This document shows positions 1-7,266 of a stretch of 32,234 nt of DNA, in pieces; the first letter of the stretch is position 1, and each line of letters starts with the position of its first letter. Location: NCBI GenBank assembly GCA_910587245.1, contig CAJULX010000020.1, forward strand, positions 1-32,234, in the 5' to 3' direction. The translations under genes and the position numbers were made by a program. The stretch is from Candidatus Gastranaerophilales bacterium. GTDB lineage: Bacteria; Cyanobacteriota; Vampirovibrionia; Gastranaerophilales; Gastranaerophilaceae. The notes under the pieces are model-generated. The model had not been told where the DNA came from. It made no database searches and saw only the letters and a program-made list of their open reading frames with translations.

Positions 1-822
1 GAAAATTTAACTTTTTTAGAAAAAATTTTGCATGGGAAAATTTTCTTAAAAATTAAAATTTTTATACTTAAATGTTTTTATAGGGTGAAACACCCAATAA
101 AACCAATGGTTTCGGGTAAAAAACACCGCGTTGAAAAATTCGATAAAAAACTTATTCATTTTAACGGATGCGTCTCAAAGTGTATTAATCCTGATTTTCA
201 GCTGCCTTATGAATTTTTTGAGGGCGGTTTTGAATGCTGCGGTATACCGTATAAAAACAAGGGAAACCTTGATGTATACAGGGATACAGAGGCAAAAAAC
301 ATCCAAAAGATAGAAAATACGGATGCCCTGGTGGTGTTCAATTGTGCTACATGCCTGTCATCAGTGAAATCTTACGCGTTTAATACCCCTGAAACAAAGA
401 ACAGGCTCATATTTTACACTGAGCTTTATAAAAAAATGCTTCAAACTCATAATTTTTCATCTAAAACGCTTGATGTGGTTACGTTTCACTATCCTTGCCA
501 CCTGAAAAGCGCCGGTGTACCTTTATTTGACATTGAATATATTTTAAAAAATATTAAAAATGTTACATATAAAAGACTTGAAAACCCTGATGAGTGTTGT
601 GGTTTCGGGGGTGATTTTTTCTTATCCCACCCGCGCACGGCAAATGTTTTATCGCTTAAAAAAATTGATGATACTGTAAAATCCGGTGCAAAAATAGTCT
701 TAACTGCCTGCCCTACCTGTCTTTGGAGTTTAAAATACGCTCTTAAGGCCCGCAATATCAGGAGTATTAAGGCATACGACCTTGCTGAATACCTGTATAG
801 CCTTGATTTCAACGAAAAGTAA
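1..822 (+). CDS. Iron-sulfur (CCG/DUF224 cysteine-rich domain) oxidoreductase subunit, GlcF/GlpC/LutA-like, 5'-truncated by the window
   Basis: The frame is open to the first base, so the gene almost certainly begins upstream. A TTG at 28 is only the first possible start in view. Numbered from that TTG, two cysteine-rich CCG modules are visible: C48/C52, the C70-C71-G pair and C106-x-x-C109, then C157, the C190-C191-G pair and C228-x-x-C231. These modules bind an Fe-S cluster or act as the heterodisulfide/quinone-side domain in GlcF, GlpC, LutA and HdrB. In GlcF/GlpC an N-terminal 2x[4Fe-4S] ferredoxin part comes first and would lie outside the window. The family passes electrons from a flavin subunit (glycolate, lactate or glycerol-3-phosphate dehydrogenase) to the membrane. 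The flavin partner is probably upstream. The substrate cannot be told from this fragment. It converges on the permease gene at 841. Confidence 0.8.
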   Translation, partial: ENLTFLEKILHGKIFLKIKIFILKCFYRVKHPIKPMVSGKKHRVEKFDKKLIHFNGCVSKCINPDFQLPYEFFEGGFECCGIPYKNKGNLDVYRDTEAKNIQKIENTDALVVFNCATCLSSVKSYAFNTPETKNRLIFYTELYKKMLQTHNFSSKTLDVVTFHYPCHLKSAGVPLFDIEYILKNIKNVTYKRLENPDECCGFGGDFFLSHPRTANVLSLKKIDDTVKSGAKIVLTACPTCLWSLKYALKARNIRSIKAYDLAEYLYSLDFNEK

Positions 823-840
823 GGTAAATTGGCGTTTATT

Positions 841-1842
841 TTACATATTGAAATAATAATCAAGAAGTTTGCAAAATTTATCAAAATGATTAATTAAAAG
901 CACAACCGCAATTGAAACAACGAGCCCGATAACAGTTTTTAGAAGATCTTTTGCAACGTGTTTATAAACTTTTTTCTTTGTTCTGAAGCGGATTCTGTTG
1001 TACATTGCAACTTCGCGGCCTGCTAAAAGCCCCACAAATACCCATGTTGTAGACATCGGCACATTATTTGCATGTTGAAAATACATTAAAATAAAGGCGT
1101 AAATGCAGTCTATAATTGTAGCAGAGCGGATATCCCCCGTATTGGTTTTTAATTTTAAAATATTTTGAATTTCCCCGCCGCGTTTATAGCAGACTACTCC
1201 TAAAAGCAGGATAAAAGCGGCCATCGAAAGAATCATATGCCAGAAATCCAATTTTCTTGGCAGATATACAAATAAATTTGCCGCATCCTGCATAAGCCAT
1301 TGCGACCACAAAAATGCAGTTGCGCTCCATTTGGCTGCAACCCAGTATTTAGAAGGTTTTTTATCCCTTGTGTAAAGAAATAATTTTTCAACGGGTCTTG
1401 CTATTATAAAATACAAAATAAAGGCGCAAATAAAAGCCAGAATGTAGCCAAAAAAGGATTTTGCAAGCATTAAGTCTATTACCGTGCTACTTGAAAATAC
1501 GCTTAAAATAAGAAAAGTTGTTGAAACGGGAATTCCTTTTCTTGTTAAAAGAATAATTACAATGGGCGGAAGAATATGGTACCAGTAGAATTTGTCCGCA
1601 AACGGAATTTTATCAAGCCTGCCAAAAGACATATCACCATTGTTAAAATGCCATCCGAGAATAAAGGTTAAAACAAGTATGGTGCCTGAAAATATCCATA
1701 AAACCCAGAAAGGACGGTTTTGATTTGAGGATAAAAAGGTGCCGAGTGCTTGAATGACATCGTTTGAAACACAAGTGTAAAGGGATAAAAGGAACCCAAG
1801 AATCATAAAAATATCACTTGATGTTAAGGATAATGATGTCAT
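841..1842 (-). CDS. PiT-like (phosphate/sulfate permease-type) membrane protein, copy 1
   Basis: A 333-residue polytopic membrane protein with about 9-10 hydrophobic segments. It carries two half-repeats typical of the PiT (Pho4) permease fold: an N-terminal SNDVIQALGTF segment followed by GIPVSTTF, and a C-terminal segment ending NNVPMSTTWVF. The paired P-x-S-T-T motifs and the N-D-V-x-Q-x-x-G motif match the PiT hallmark (GANDxANAxG and PxSTT), so a cation-coupled anion carrier in the inner membrane is the best guess. The substrate is not proven, and the family may be a distant PiT branch. The next gene upstream on the same strand (1869-2870) encodes a protein of exactly the same length and very similar sequence. 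Only 26 bp separate the two, so this copy is probably co-transcribed as the second gene. The Shine-Dalgarno is weak (TTGGAAT just before the ATG). Confidence 0.6.
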   Translation of the reverse strand: MTSLSLTSSDIFMILGFLLSLYTCVSNDVIQALGTFLSSNQNRPFWVLWIFSGTILVLTFILGWHFNNGDMSFGRLDKIPFADKFYWYHILPPIVIILLTRKGIPVSTTFLILSVFSSSTVIDLMLAKSFFGYILAFICAFILYFIIARPVEKLFLYTRDKKPSKYWVAAKWSATAFLWSQWLMQDAANLFVYLPRKLDFWHMILSMAAFILLLGVVCYKRGGEIQNILKLKTNTGDIRSATIIDCIYAFILMYFQHANNVPMSTTWVFVGLLAGREVAMYNRIRFRTKKKVYKHVAKDLLKTVIGLVVSIAVVLLINHFDKFCKLLDYYFNM

Positions 1843-1868
1843 ATTCCAAAATAATTGTAACAGAAAAA

Positions 1869-2870
1869 TTACAAATTGAAATAATTTACAATGAGGCTGT
1901 AAATTTTATCGGAATAATTAATTAAAAGAACAACCGCAATTGAAACAATAAGCCCTATAAGAGCTTTTGTAAAATCTTTTATAATATATTTATAAACTTT
2001 TTTTTCGGTTATAAAACGCAATCTGTTATAAAGCGCAATTTCGCGCCCTGCAAGGACTCCAAGGAAAACCCAGGTTGTAGACATCGGGATATTGTTTAAA
2101 TTTAAAAAATAAATCAAAATACCTGCGTATACAATATCTATAATGGTTGCGGAACGTATATCCTGCGTGTTTGTTTTGAGTTTGATTATGTTTTGAATTT
2201 CACCGCCTCTTTTGTAACAAATTATAAACAAAAGCCCGACAAAAACCATAAGACTTATAATCATCTGCCATAAATCAAGTTTTCTTGGAAGGTATACAAA
2301 GATTTTTGAGCCGTCCTGCAAAAGCCAGGCTGTCCAAAGAATTGCGGTGGATACCCATTTTGCAATAACCCAGCCGATTGAAACGGGTTTATTTTTCATA
2401 TAAAGAAAGATTTTTTCAACACTTCTTGCAATAAAAAAGTATAAAATGAGCGATACAATAAGTGCTGCAACATAACCCATAAAGGATTTTGCAATCATCA
2501 TTCCTATAATTGTATTTGATGAAAAAATACTTATTATTAAAAATGATGTTGCAACGGGAATACCTTTTTTTGTTAAAAACAGCAGTATTAAAGGCGGTAA
2601 GATGTGCCACCAGTAAAAAGTTTCGGGGTGCGGAATTCTATCCAGAAGCCCGAATGCCATATCTCCTTTGTTTATAATCCAGCCTGCGGTAAAGGTTATA
2701 ATAAGAACCGTGCTTGTAAAAAGCCATACCTGCCATACGGGACGGTCTTTCGTTGAAGATAAAAAGGTGCCGAGCGTTTGAATGACATCGTTTGAAACAC
2801 AAGTATAAAGGGATAAAACAAACCCCAAAATCATAAAAATATTGCTCGGTGTTATTGATAACGATATCAT
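1869..2870 (-). CDS. PiT-like (phosphate/sulfate permease-type) membrane protein, copy 2
   Basis: A 333-residue paralogue of the 841-1842 product, collinear throughout, with the same SNDVIQTLGTF, KGIPVATSF and NNIPMSTTWVFLG segments. The first P-V-S-T-T motif has become P-V-A-T-S here, while the second is intact, so the copies have diverged at a conserved substrate/ion-site motif. The DNA is still very close near the 5' ends (about 1735-1795 against 2762-2822), which points to tandem gene duplication. It is the promoter-proximal gene of the pair. By family it should be an inner-membrane carrier for an inorganic anion, but the substrate is unproven. Its start has the same weak GGAAT-ATG context as copy 1. 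Confidence 0.6.
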   Translation of the reverse strand: MISLSITPSNIFMILGFVLSLYTCVSNDVIQTLGTFLSSTKDRPVWQVWLFTSTVLIITFTAGWIINKGDMAFGLLDRIPHPETFYWWHILPPLILLFLTKKGIPVATSFLIISIFSSNTIIGMMIAKSFMGYVAALIVSLILYFFIARSVEKIFLYMKNKPVSIGWVIAKWVSTAILWTAWLLQDGSKIFVYLPRKLDLWQMIISLMVFVGLLFIICYKRGGEIQNIIKLKTNTQDIRSATIIDIVYAGILIYFLNLNNIPMSTTWVFLGVLAGREIALYNRLRFITEKKVYKYIIKDFTKALIGLIVSIAVVLLINYSDKIYSLIVNYFNL

Positions 2871-2904
2871 ATTCCGAGCAATATTTTATCAAAAAAAAGT
2901 CTTT

Positions 2905-3255
2905 TTAAACAATACGAAAATTTCTTTTTACAAACTGCCTCTTTTTTGAAACAAAATCATCTTCGCTCATAAAAACAGGGGGTAAAAAGCCTCGAGATGC
3001 TAAAGAGAGCCACGCTAAAAGGTGAGGTGAAAGCGATAAAATATTTAAATTATTTGAATTAATAAAATTCAAAAAATCAATTGATGTTATTGCTGAAACA
3101 TTGCTTAAATCAAGCGCAATTCTCGTTTTTGCCTTTTTAATTTTTGAAATAATAGTGTGAATTTCGCCCAAAATTGAATCATCTAAATTCACATCATTTT
3201 CATTGTTAAGAATATTAAGGATATACAATCCTTTCTTTTTTTTCGTTAATATCAT
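2905..3255 (-). CDS. STAS-domain protein (anti-sigma-factor-antagonist-like)
   Basis: A small soluble protein of about 116 residues. The segment IALDLSNVSAITSIDFLNFI matches the core of STAS domains (hydrophobic strand, LDLS, then the loop and helix that carry the phosphorylatable Ser in SpoIIAA/RsbV). Here the usual D-S-S-G is replaced by I-T-S-I-D, so phospho-control may be altered. I prefer the ATG at 3255 over the one at 3264. AGGA lies about 8 nt before the inner ATG but directly abuts the outer one. The gene is divergent from the PAS/histidine-kinase-like gene at 3423, with a 160-bp shared upstream region. By family it would bind an anti-sigma factor or kinase-like partner. The real partner is unknown. 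Confidence 0.55.
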   Translation of the reverse strand: MILTKKKKGLYILNILNNENDVNLDDSILGEIHTIISKIKKAKTRIALDLSNVSAITSIDFLNFINSNNLNILSLSPHLLAWLSLASRGFLPPVFMSEDDFVSKKRQFVKRNFRIV

Positions 3256-3422
3256 TTTTGCCATCCTTTTTTATGATTATAGCTTTTTTTAAAACCTATT
3301 AGAACTAAGCGAAAGTCTAATTAATATCCAACTTTAGTATGATTTTTCCCTGTTTCAATTTTTGTCAAGTTATGTTAAGATTATTGAAGAAGATATAAAA
3401 GAATAGACGGAAAATAAAAATT

Positions 3423-4568
3423 ATGAATTTGTTTGCCCTTTTTTCAAATTTCACAAGACCCAAAAAAGATGATATGTTTAATATTTACCCCGATGGTATA
3501 TTTATAGTTTCAATGGACGGCAGAATTTTAGATGTAAATTTAAAAATTGTCGAATTATTCGGGTATTCAAGATTTGATATGGTGGGGCAATATTTTTCAG
3601 AATATATTCAGGGCGGAAGCGGGCTATTAAATAAAATCGTAGCTCAAAAGGCTCCTTCCATTACAAAGGCTCAGACGGCTCGCGAAGAAGATGTTTATGT
3701 TGAAGTGGCTGCAGCAAAAGACCTTGAAAATGACAGAGTATTTGTCACAATCAGAAATGTTACGCAGAATTATAAAATGCAGAATGTCGTAAACGGTGAA
3801 TTTGAAATTGCAAAGAAAATTATTGATGAAAAAAATACATTTTTATGTGAAATTTCGCCTGAAATAATTTCATCTCTTGATTCTGTCGTAGGGTTTTCAA
3901 AAGCTTTACTTGAAGGCATCGGCGGTCATCTGGTTGAAAAACAGGAAAAATATGTAAGCATTATCAATAAAAATTCAAAGGATTTATCTTTTGATTTAGA
4001 AAAAATGTTTGATTTCTTTAAGCTTGAATCAGGACTTTATAAATATGAATATAAAACCTTTGATATAGTTGATTTATTGAATAGTGTGGCTAAAACTTAC
4101 GAGCCTCTTTTAGAATCAAAGAAAATTGTATTTAAATATGATTTTTCCGCCATGACAACACGCGGTGCATACCTTGACCCTGTTGTTATTGAGGAAGTTG
4201 TAAAAAATATTTTAAATATATCTTATAAATGTTCAAATTTAGGAACAGTGACTTTTAATGCAGGAAATCCGCCTTTGGAATTTCTACAGGCAAACGGGTA
4301 TGATGTATCTGACGAGAACATTAAAAAGCAGTTTGCAATGTTTGAAATTAAAGATACAAGCTTCTCTTTAACGCCGGAACAGCTTGAAAATGTGTTTAAT
4401 CCTTATTATATAGATAATTCTCCGAATAAGCATCCGATTGGCATTAAAATGACCTACCCGATGGTGAAAAAGCATATTAAATATTTCAAGGGAGACGTCT
4501 GGGTGTATTCAAAAGCAGGTGCAGGCACGATGGTTTGCGTTCTTGTCCCTATTGAAAAATTGAATTAG
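3423..4568 (+). CDS. PAS-domain histidine-kinase-like protein, degenerate (probable pseudokinase)
   Basis: A 381-residue soluble protein with no membrane segments. Residues ~20-115 form a PAS domain (IYPDGIFIVSMDGRILDVN, then LFGYSRFDMVGQ). Residues ~125-210 correspond to the dimerisation/H-box region, and ~215-378 to the HATPase domain. The H-box reads FLCEISPEIISSL where active kinases have F-L-x-x-x-S-H-E-L-R-T-P-L, so the phospho-acceptor His is Pro146. The G1 box reads D311-T-S-F-S instead of D-x-G-x-G, and the G2 region keeps only G340. The C-terminal WVYSKAGAGTMVCVLVP shows the fold itself is preserved. The frame is intact, so this is not a decayed gene. I infer a PAS-sensing scaffold or a protein that regulates another kinase. 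No response regulator is adjacent. The downstream ABC ATPase starts 31 bp later and may be co-transcribed. Confidence 0.8.
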   Translation: MNLFALFSNFTRPKKDDMFNIYPDGIFIVSMDGRILDVNLKIVELFGYSRFDMVGQYFSEYIQGGSGLLNKIVAQKAPSITKAQTAREEDVYVEVAAAKDLENDRVFVTIRNVTQNYKMQNVVNGEFEIAKKIIDEKNTFLCEISPEIISSLDSVVGFSKALLEGIGGHLVEKQEKYVSIINKNSKDLSFDLEKMFDFFKLESGLYKYEYKTFDIVDLLNSVAKTYEPLLESKKIVFKYDFSAMTTRGAYLDPVVIEEVVKNILNISYKCSNLGTVTFNAGNPPLEFLQANGYDVSDENIKKQFAMFEIKDTSFSLTPEQLENVFNPYYIDNSPNKHPIGIKMTYPMVKKHIKYFKGDVWVYSKAGAGTMVCVLVPIEKLN

Positions 4569-4599
4569 GCGCTTTTTAAAGATAAAGGTGAAAAATTAA

Positions 4600-5676
4600 G
4601 TGTCAAAAGTAGAATTAGAGGGTATTTCAAAATCTTTCGGAAAGAAAACCATTCTTTCCGATATTAATTTATCTATAGAAGATAAAGAATTTTGCGTACT
4701 TGTCGGCGCTTCAGGGTGCGGGAAATCTACGCTTTTAAGGATGATAGCGGGTCTTGAAACTCCTGATTCCGGAAATTTGTATATTGACGGCAAACTATCA
4801 AATAATATTCTCCCGAAGGATAGAAATATAGCCTTTGTTTTTCAAAGTTATGCGCTTTATCCGCATTTAACGGTATATGATAATATAGCCTTTCCTTTAA
4901 AAATAAGAAAGTTAAAAAGTTATGCCATTAAAAAGAAAGTTGAAGAAGCTGCCGAAATTTTAGGTTTGGAAGAGTATTTAAAAAGAAAGCCGAAGGAATT
5001 ATCCGGCGGACAAAGACAGAGAGTGGCGCTCGGACGCGCCATCGTGCGTGAGCCTGAAGTATTTTTAATGGATGAACCTTTGTCAAATCTGGATGCAAAA
5101 TTACGTGTTCAGATGAGATATGAAATTAAAAAACTTCACGAAAGATTAAATACAACATTTATATACGTTACCCATGATCAAACGGAAGCACTTACCATGG
5201 GAAGCAAAATCGTTATTTTAAATGAAGGAAAAATTCAGCAGACAGGAAGCGCCTCCGATATTTTTGATTACCCTGCGAACACTTTTGTTGCGGGTTTTAT
5301 GGGTAATATGCCGATGAATATTGTCCCTGCGGATTTAAATGACGGTATTTTGTGTTTTGACAGGGTTATGGTAACGTTGAATGATTTCAACAGAAGTCTT
5401 CTTGGCGATAGAAATAAAATTCTTGTGGGTATCCGTCCCGAAAGTTTTACGCCGTATCTTGTTGAAAGCATCGTGCCGACAGGTATCAGAATGCATGTAG
5501 CCGTTAATGAAGTTGAAACCATAGGCGGGGAAAAGATTGTACATTTTAAGCTGGATGAAACGGAAGTGCTTGCAAAGGTGGGCTCAAGCGTGAATATCGG
5601 CGCTGCTGCTGATTTTACAATTGATATCAGTAATCTGCACTTTTTTGATATTGAAACAAAACAGAGAATTGTTTAA
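4600..5676 (+). CDS. ugpC: ABC transporter ATP-binding protein, MalK/UgpC/MsmK type (CUT1 sugar importers)
   Basis: A 358-residue protein. Walker A is GASGCGKST at ~36-44, the Q-loop Q82, the signature LSGGQ at 134-138, Walker B FLMDEP at 155-160 and the H-loop His192. After these comes a C-terminal TOBE/OB-fold regulatory extension of about 120 residues (GIRPES near 285), which sets MalK/UgpC-type ATPases apart from other importers. It would energise uptake of a sugar or glycerol-3-phosphate at the inner membrane. No binding protein or permease genes are nearby, so it may be a shared ATPase serving several CUT1 systems, as MsmK/MsiK do in Gram-positives. The start is GTG at 4600, supported by AAAGGTG about 9 nt upstream. 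The symbol reflects family, not proven substrate. Confidence 0.88.
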   Translation: MSKVELEGISKSFGKKTILSDINLSIEDKEFCVLVGASGCGKSTLLRMIAGLETPDSGNLYIDGKLSNNILPKDRNIAFVFQSYALYPHLTVYDNIAFPLKIRKLKSYAIKKKVEEAAEILGLEEYLKRKPKELSGGQRQRVALGRAIVREPEVFLMDEPLSNLDAKLRVQMRYEIKKLHERLNTTFIYVTHDQTEALTMGSKIVILNEGKIQQTGSASDIFDYPANTFVAGFMGNMPMNIVPADLNDGILCFDRVMVTLNDFNRSLLGDRNKILVGIRPESFTPYLVESIVPTGIRMHVAVNEVETIGGEKIVHFKLDETEVLAKVGSSVNIGAAADFTIDISNLHFFDIETKQRIV

Positions 5677-5852
5677 AACTTTTCACTGCCGTATTCTTTT
5701 GAATTTACTTTTTCCACCCATACATAAGTTTGACTTATAGCGCTTTTAAAGGGATTATAGGCATAGTTGTATTCCAAAAACGGATTTTTTGCGTTTTTAT
5801 CATACAGATTTATTCTTCTTTTTAATTCTTGTAAACTTTTCTTAATATTCAT
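5673..5852 (-). CDS. Small hypothetical protein (59 aa)
   Basis: Not recognised. A short basic/aromatic protein with an N-terminal KSLQELKRRINLYDK helix and a Tyr/Phe/Asn-rich middle (NPFLEYNYAYNPF). There is no signal peptide or membrane segment. I choose the ATG at 5852, which has GTGGAAAA upstream; a GTG at 5864 is the alternative. The stop codon overlaps that of the ABC ATPase gene by 4 bp, so the two genes converge tail to tail. A perfect TATAAT on the minus strand at 5906-5911 would place a transcript start about 45 nt before the ATG, which supports a real gene. It could still be a chance ORF. Confidence 0.45.
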   Translation of the reverse strand: MNIKKSLQELKRRINLYDKNAKNPFLEYNYAYNPFKSAISQTYVWVEKVNSKEYGSEKF

Positions 5853-5905
5853 GACATTTTCCACTCGTTTTTTATGCAGTACCTTTAAAAAGCCTGCATA
5901 TTTAT

Positions 5906-5911
5906 ATTATA
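5906..5911 (-). promoter_or_regulatory. -10 box for the small gene at 5673-5852
   Basis: A perfect TATAAT on the minus strand, about 54 nt before the chosen ATG. The best -35 (TTGTTT, 5927-5932) is only 15 bp away, so the match is partial. Confidence 0.3.
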
Positions 5912-5993
5912 GAGCCGTTTTTTAAAAAACAATCACCCGCAGGCGGAATAAAAAGTAACCCTTAAGGGCTATATAAAGTGTTCAAGTACATTA

Positions 5994-6021
5994 TTGATTT
6001 AACCTTTGTTAATGCTACACT
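5994..6021 (+). promoter_or_regulatory. Candidate sigma-70 promoter of the RND efflux operon
   Basis: TTGATT (5994-5999), a 16-bp spacer, then TACACT (6016-6021), each 4/6 to consensus, followed by a ~35-nt leader and an AGAGGA Shine-Dalgarno before the ATG at 6064. A perfect CCCTTAAGGG palindrome lies just upstream (5959-5968) and could be a regulator site. The 5865-6063 stretch holds nothing else I can identify. Confidence 0.35.
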
Positions 6022-6063
6022 ATTTATTATTAGGAGCATTATAGCAATTTTTAGAGGACTTAT

Positions 6064-7254
6064 ATGAGGAAAAAAATAGGTTTTGCGCTGTTACTTGTAG
6101 TATTTTTAGTATTTGCAAGGTTTGCGTTTGTTAAATTTATGGAAAAGCAAAATGCTAAAAGCAGAGCTGCATCAATGGTTCCCGTGGTTTCTGTTGACAG
6201 TGTAAAAGTTGAAGATATCGCAAATTCGATAGAAGCGCCCGGAAGAGTGGTTGCAAAGTACAGTGTTGACATTGTGGCAAAAGTTTCAGGGTCGCTTTTG
6301 AATAAACACTTTAATGAAGGTGATTACGTTCAAAAAGGTCAGCTTTTATTCACGATTGACCCGCAGGAATATGCAATAAATGTCAATAAGGCGGCAGCCA
6401 GTCTTCAAAATGCACAGGCCATAGCTTTCCGTGCACAAAAAGACTATGAAAGAGCAAAAGAACTTGTTGCAAAAGACTTTATAGCAAAATCAACTTATGA
6501 CCAGAATTTAGCCGAAAAAAACGTGGCGCTGGCAAATATTAAATCTGCAAGTGCACAGTTATCGGATGCAAAAAGGCTTTTGTCTTATACAAAAATTACC
6601 GCCCCCGTTTCAGGCAGAATCGGTATGGTAAATGTTACCGAAGGAAACTATATAACGGCACAGACAGGTTCTCTTGCAAGACTTGTAAGTTTGGATCCCA
6701 TTTATGTTACATATTCTCTTGATTCAAAGCAGTTTAATCAATTAAAAAGCGACACCATTCTGCCTACGGTAAAACAGGATGAACCTATAAAAGTGCAGAT
6801 AACCCTGCCTGACGGCACTGTTTACGAGCATTACGGGGATGAAGATTTCTTTGGTAACGAAATTTCGCAGACAACGGGATCTATTCCTTTAAGAGCAACG
6901 TTTAAGAACCCCGAACACACTCTTGTTCCCGGTGATTTTGTGAAAGTTAAAATATTTTCCAATACTAAAAACAAAAAACTCATTGTTCCGCAGGCTGCAG
7001 TATTGCAGGATTCAACCGGAAGATATGTATTTACGCTTACGGAAGATAATAAAGCCGTTCAAACGTACATTACAACCGATGGTGAATACGATACATATTT
7101 CATTGTAAAAGAAGGCTTAAAAGAAGGCGACAAATTTATTTCAGACGGTGCAGTCTCAGTTATGAACGGTGCACAGGTAAGAGTTGTTGAAAAACAACAG
7201 GAAACCCCCGCTCCTTCTGAAAAAGCGGGTGAAATTCCGTCGGATGAAGAATAA
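6064..7254 (+). CDS. RND efflux periplasmic adaptor subunit (membrane fusion protein, AcrA/MexA family)
   Basis: A 396-residue protein, the usual adaptor length. Residues 7-25 form an uncleaved-looking N-terminal membrane anchor (GFALLLVVFLVFARFAFVKF) with no lipobox Cys, so it is probably held by the anchor rather than a lipid. The barrel-sandwich/lipoyl halves flank a helical hairpin: the first half is near IVAKVSGSLLNKHFNEGDYVQKGQ, the hairpin ~110-180 carries coiled-coil heptads, and the second half is near ITAPVSGRIGMVNVTEGNYI. The beta-barrel and membrane-proximal domains complete the rest (VPGDFVKVKIF near 300). It bridges the inner-membrane pump encoded 12 bp downstream and the TolC channel, and the three genes form one operon. 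AGAGGA stands about 6 nt before the ATG. The substrates are unknown. Confidence 0.93.
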   Translation: MRKKIGFALLLVVFLVFARFAFVKFMEKQNAKSRAASMVPVVSVDSVKVEDIANSIEAPGRVVAKYSVDIVAKVSGSLLNKHFNEGDYVQKGQLLFTIDPQEYAINVNKAAASLQNAQAIAFRAQKDYERAKELVAKDFIAKSTYDQNLAEKNVALANIKSASAQLSDAKRLLSYTKITAPVSGRIGMVNVTEGNYITAQTGSLARLVSLDPIYVTYSLDSKQFNQLKSDTILPTVKQDEPIKVQITLPDGTVYEHYGDEDFFGNEISQTTGSIPLRATFKNPEHTLVPGDFVKVKIFSNTKNKKLIVPQAAVLQDSTGRYVFTLTEDNKAVQTYITTDGEYDTYFIVKEGLKEGDKFISDGAVSVMNGAQVRVVEKQQETPAPSEKAGEIPSDEE

Positions 7255-7266
7255 GGATAGTATTAA

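Noticed and set aside
3265..3422. Sigma-70 promoters between the STAS and pseudokinase genes
   Set aside because: TTGTCA and TATAAA occur, but no pair at proper spacing; not strong enough to call.
5959..5968. Perfect CCCTTAAGGG palindrome upstream of the efflux operon
   Set aside because: Ten bases with no second copy and no regulator gene nearby; it may be chance in this sequence. It is noted with the promoter but not called as an operator.
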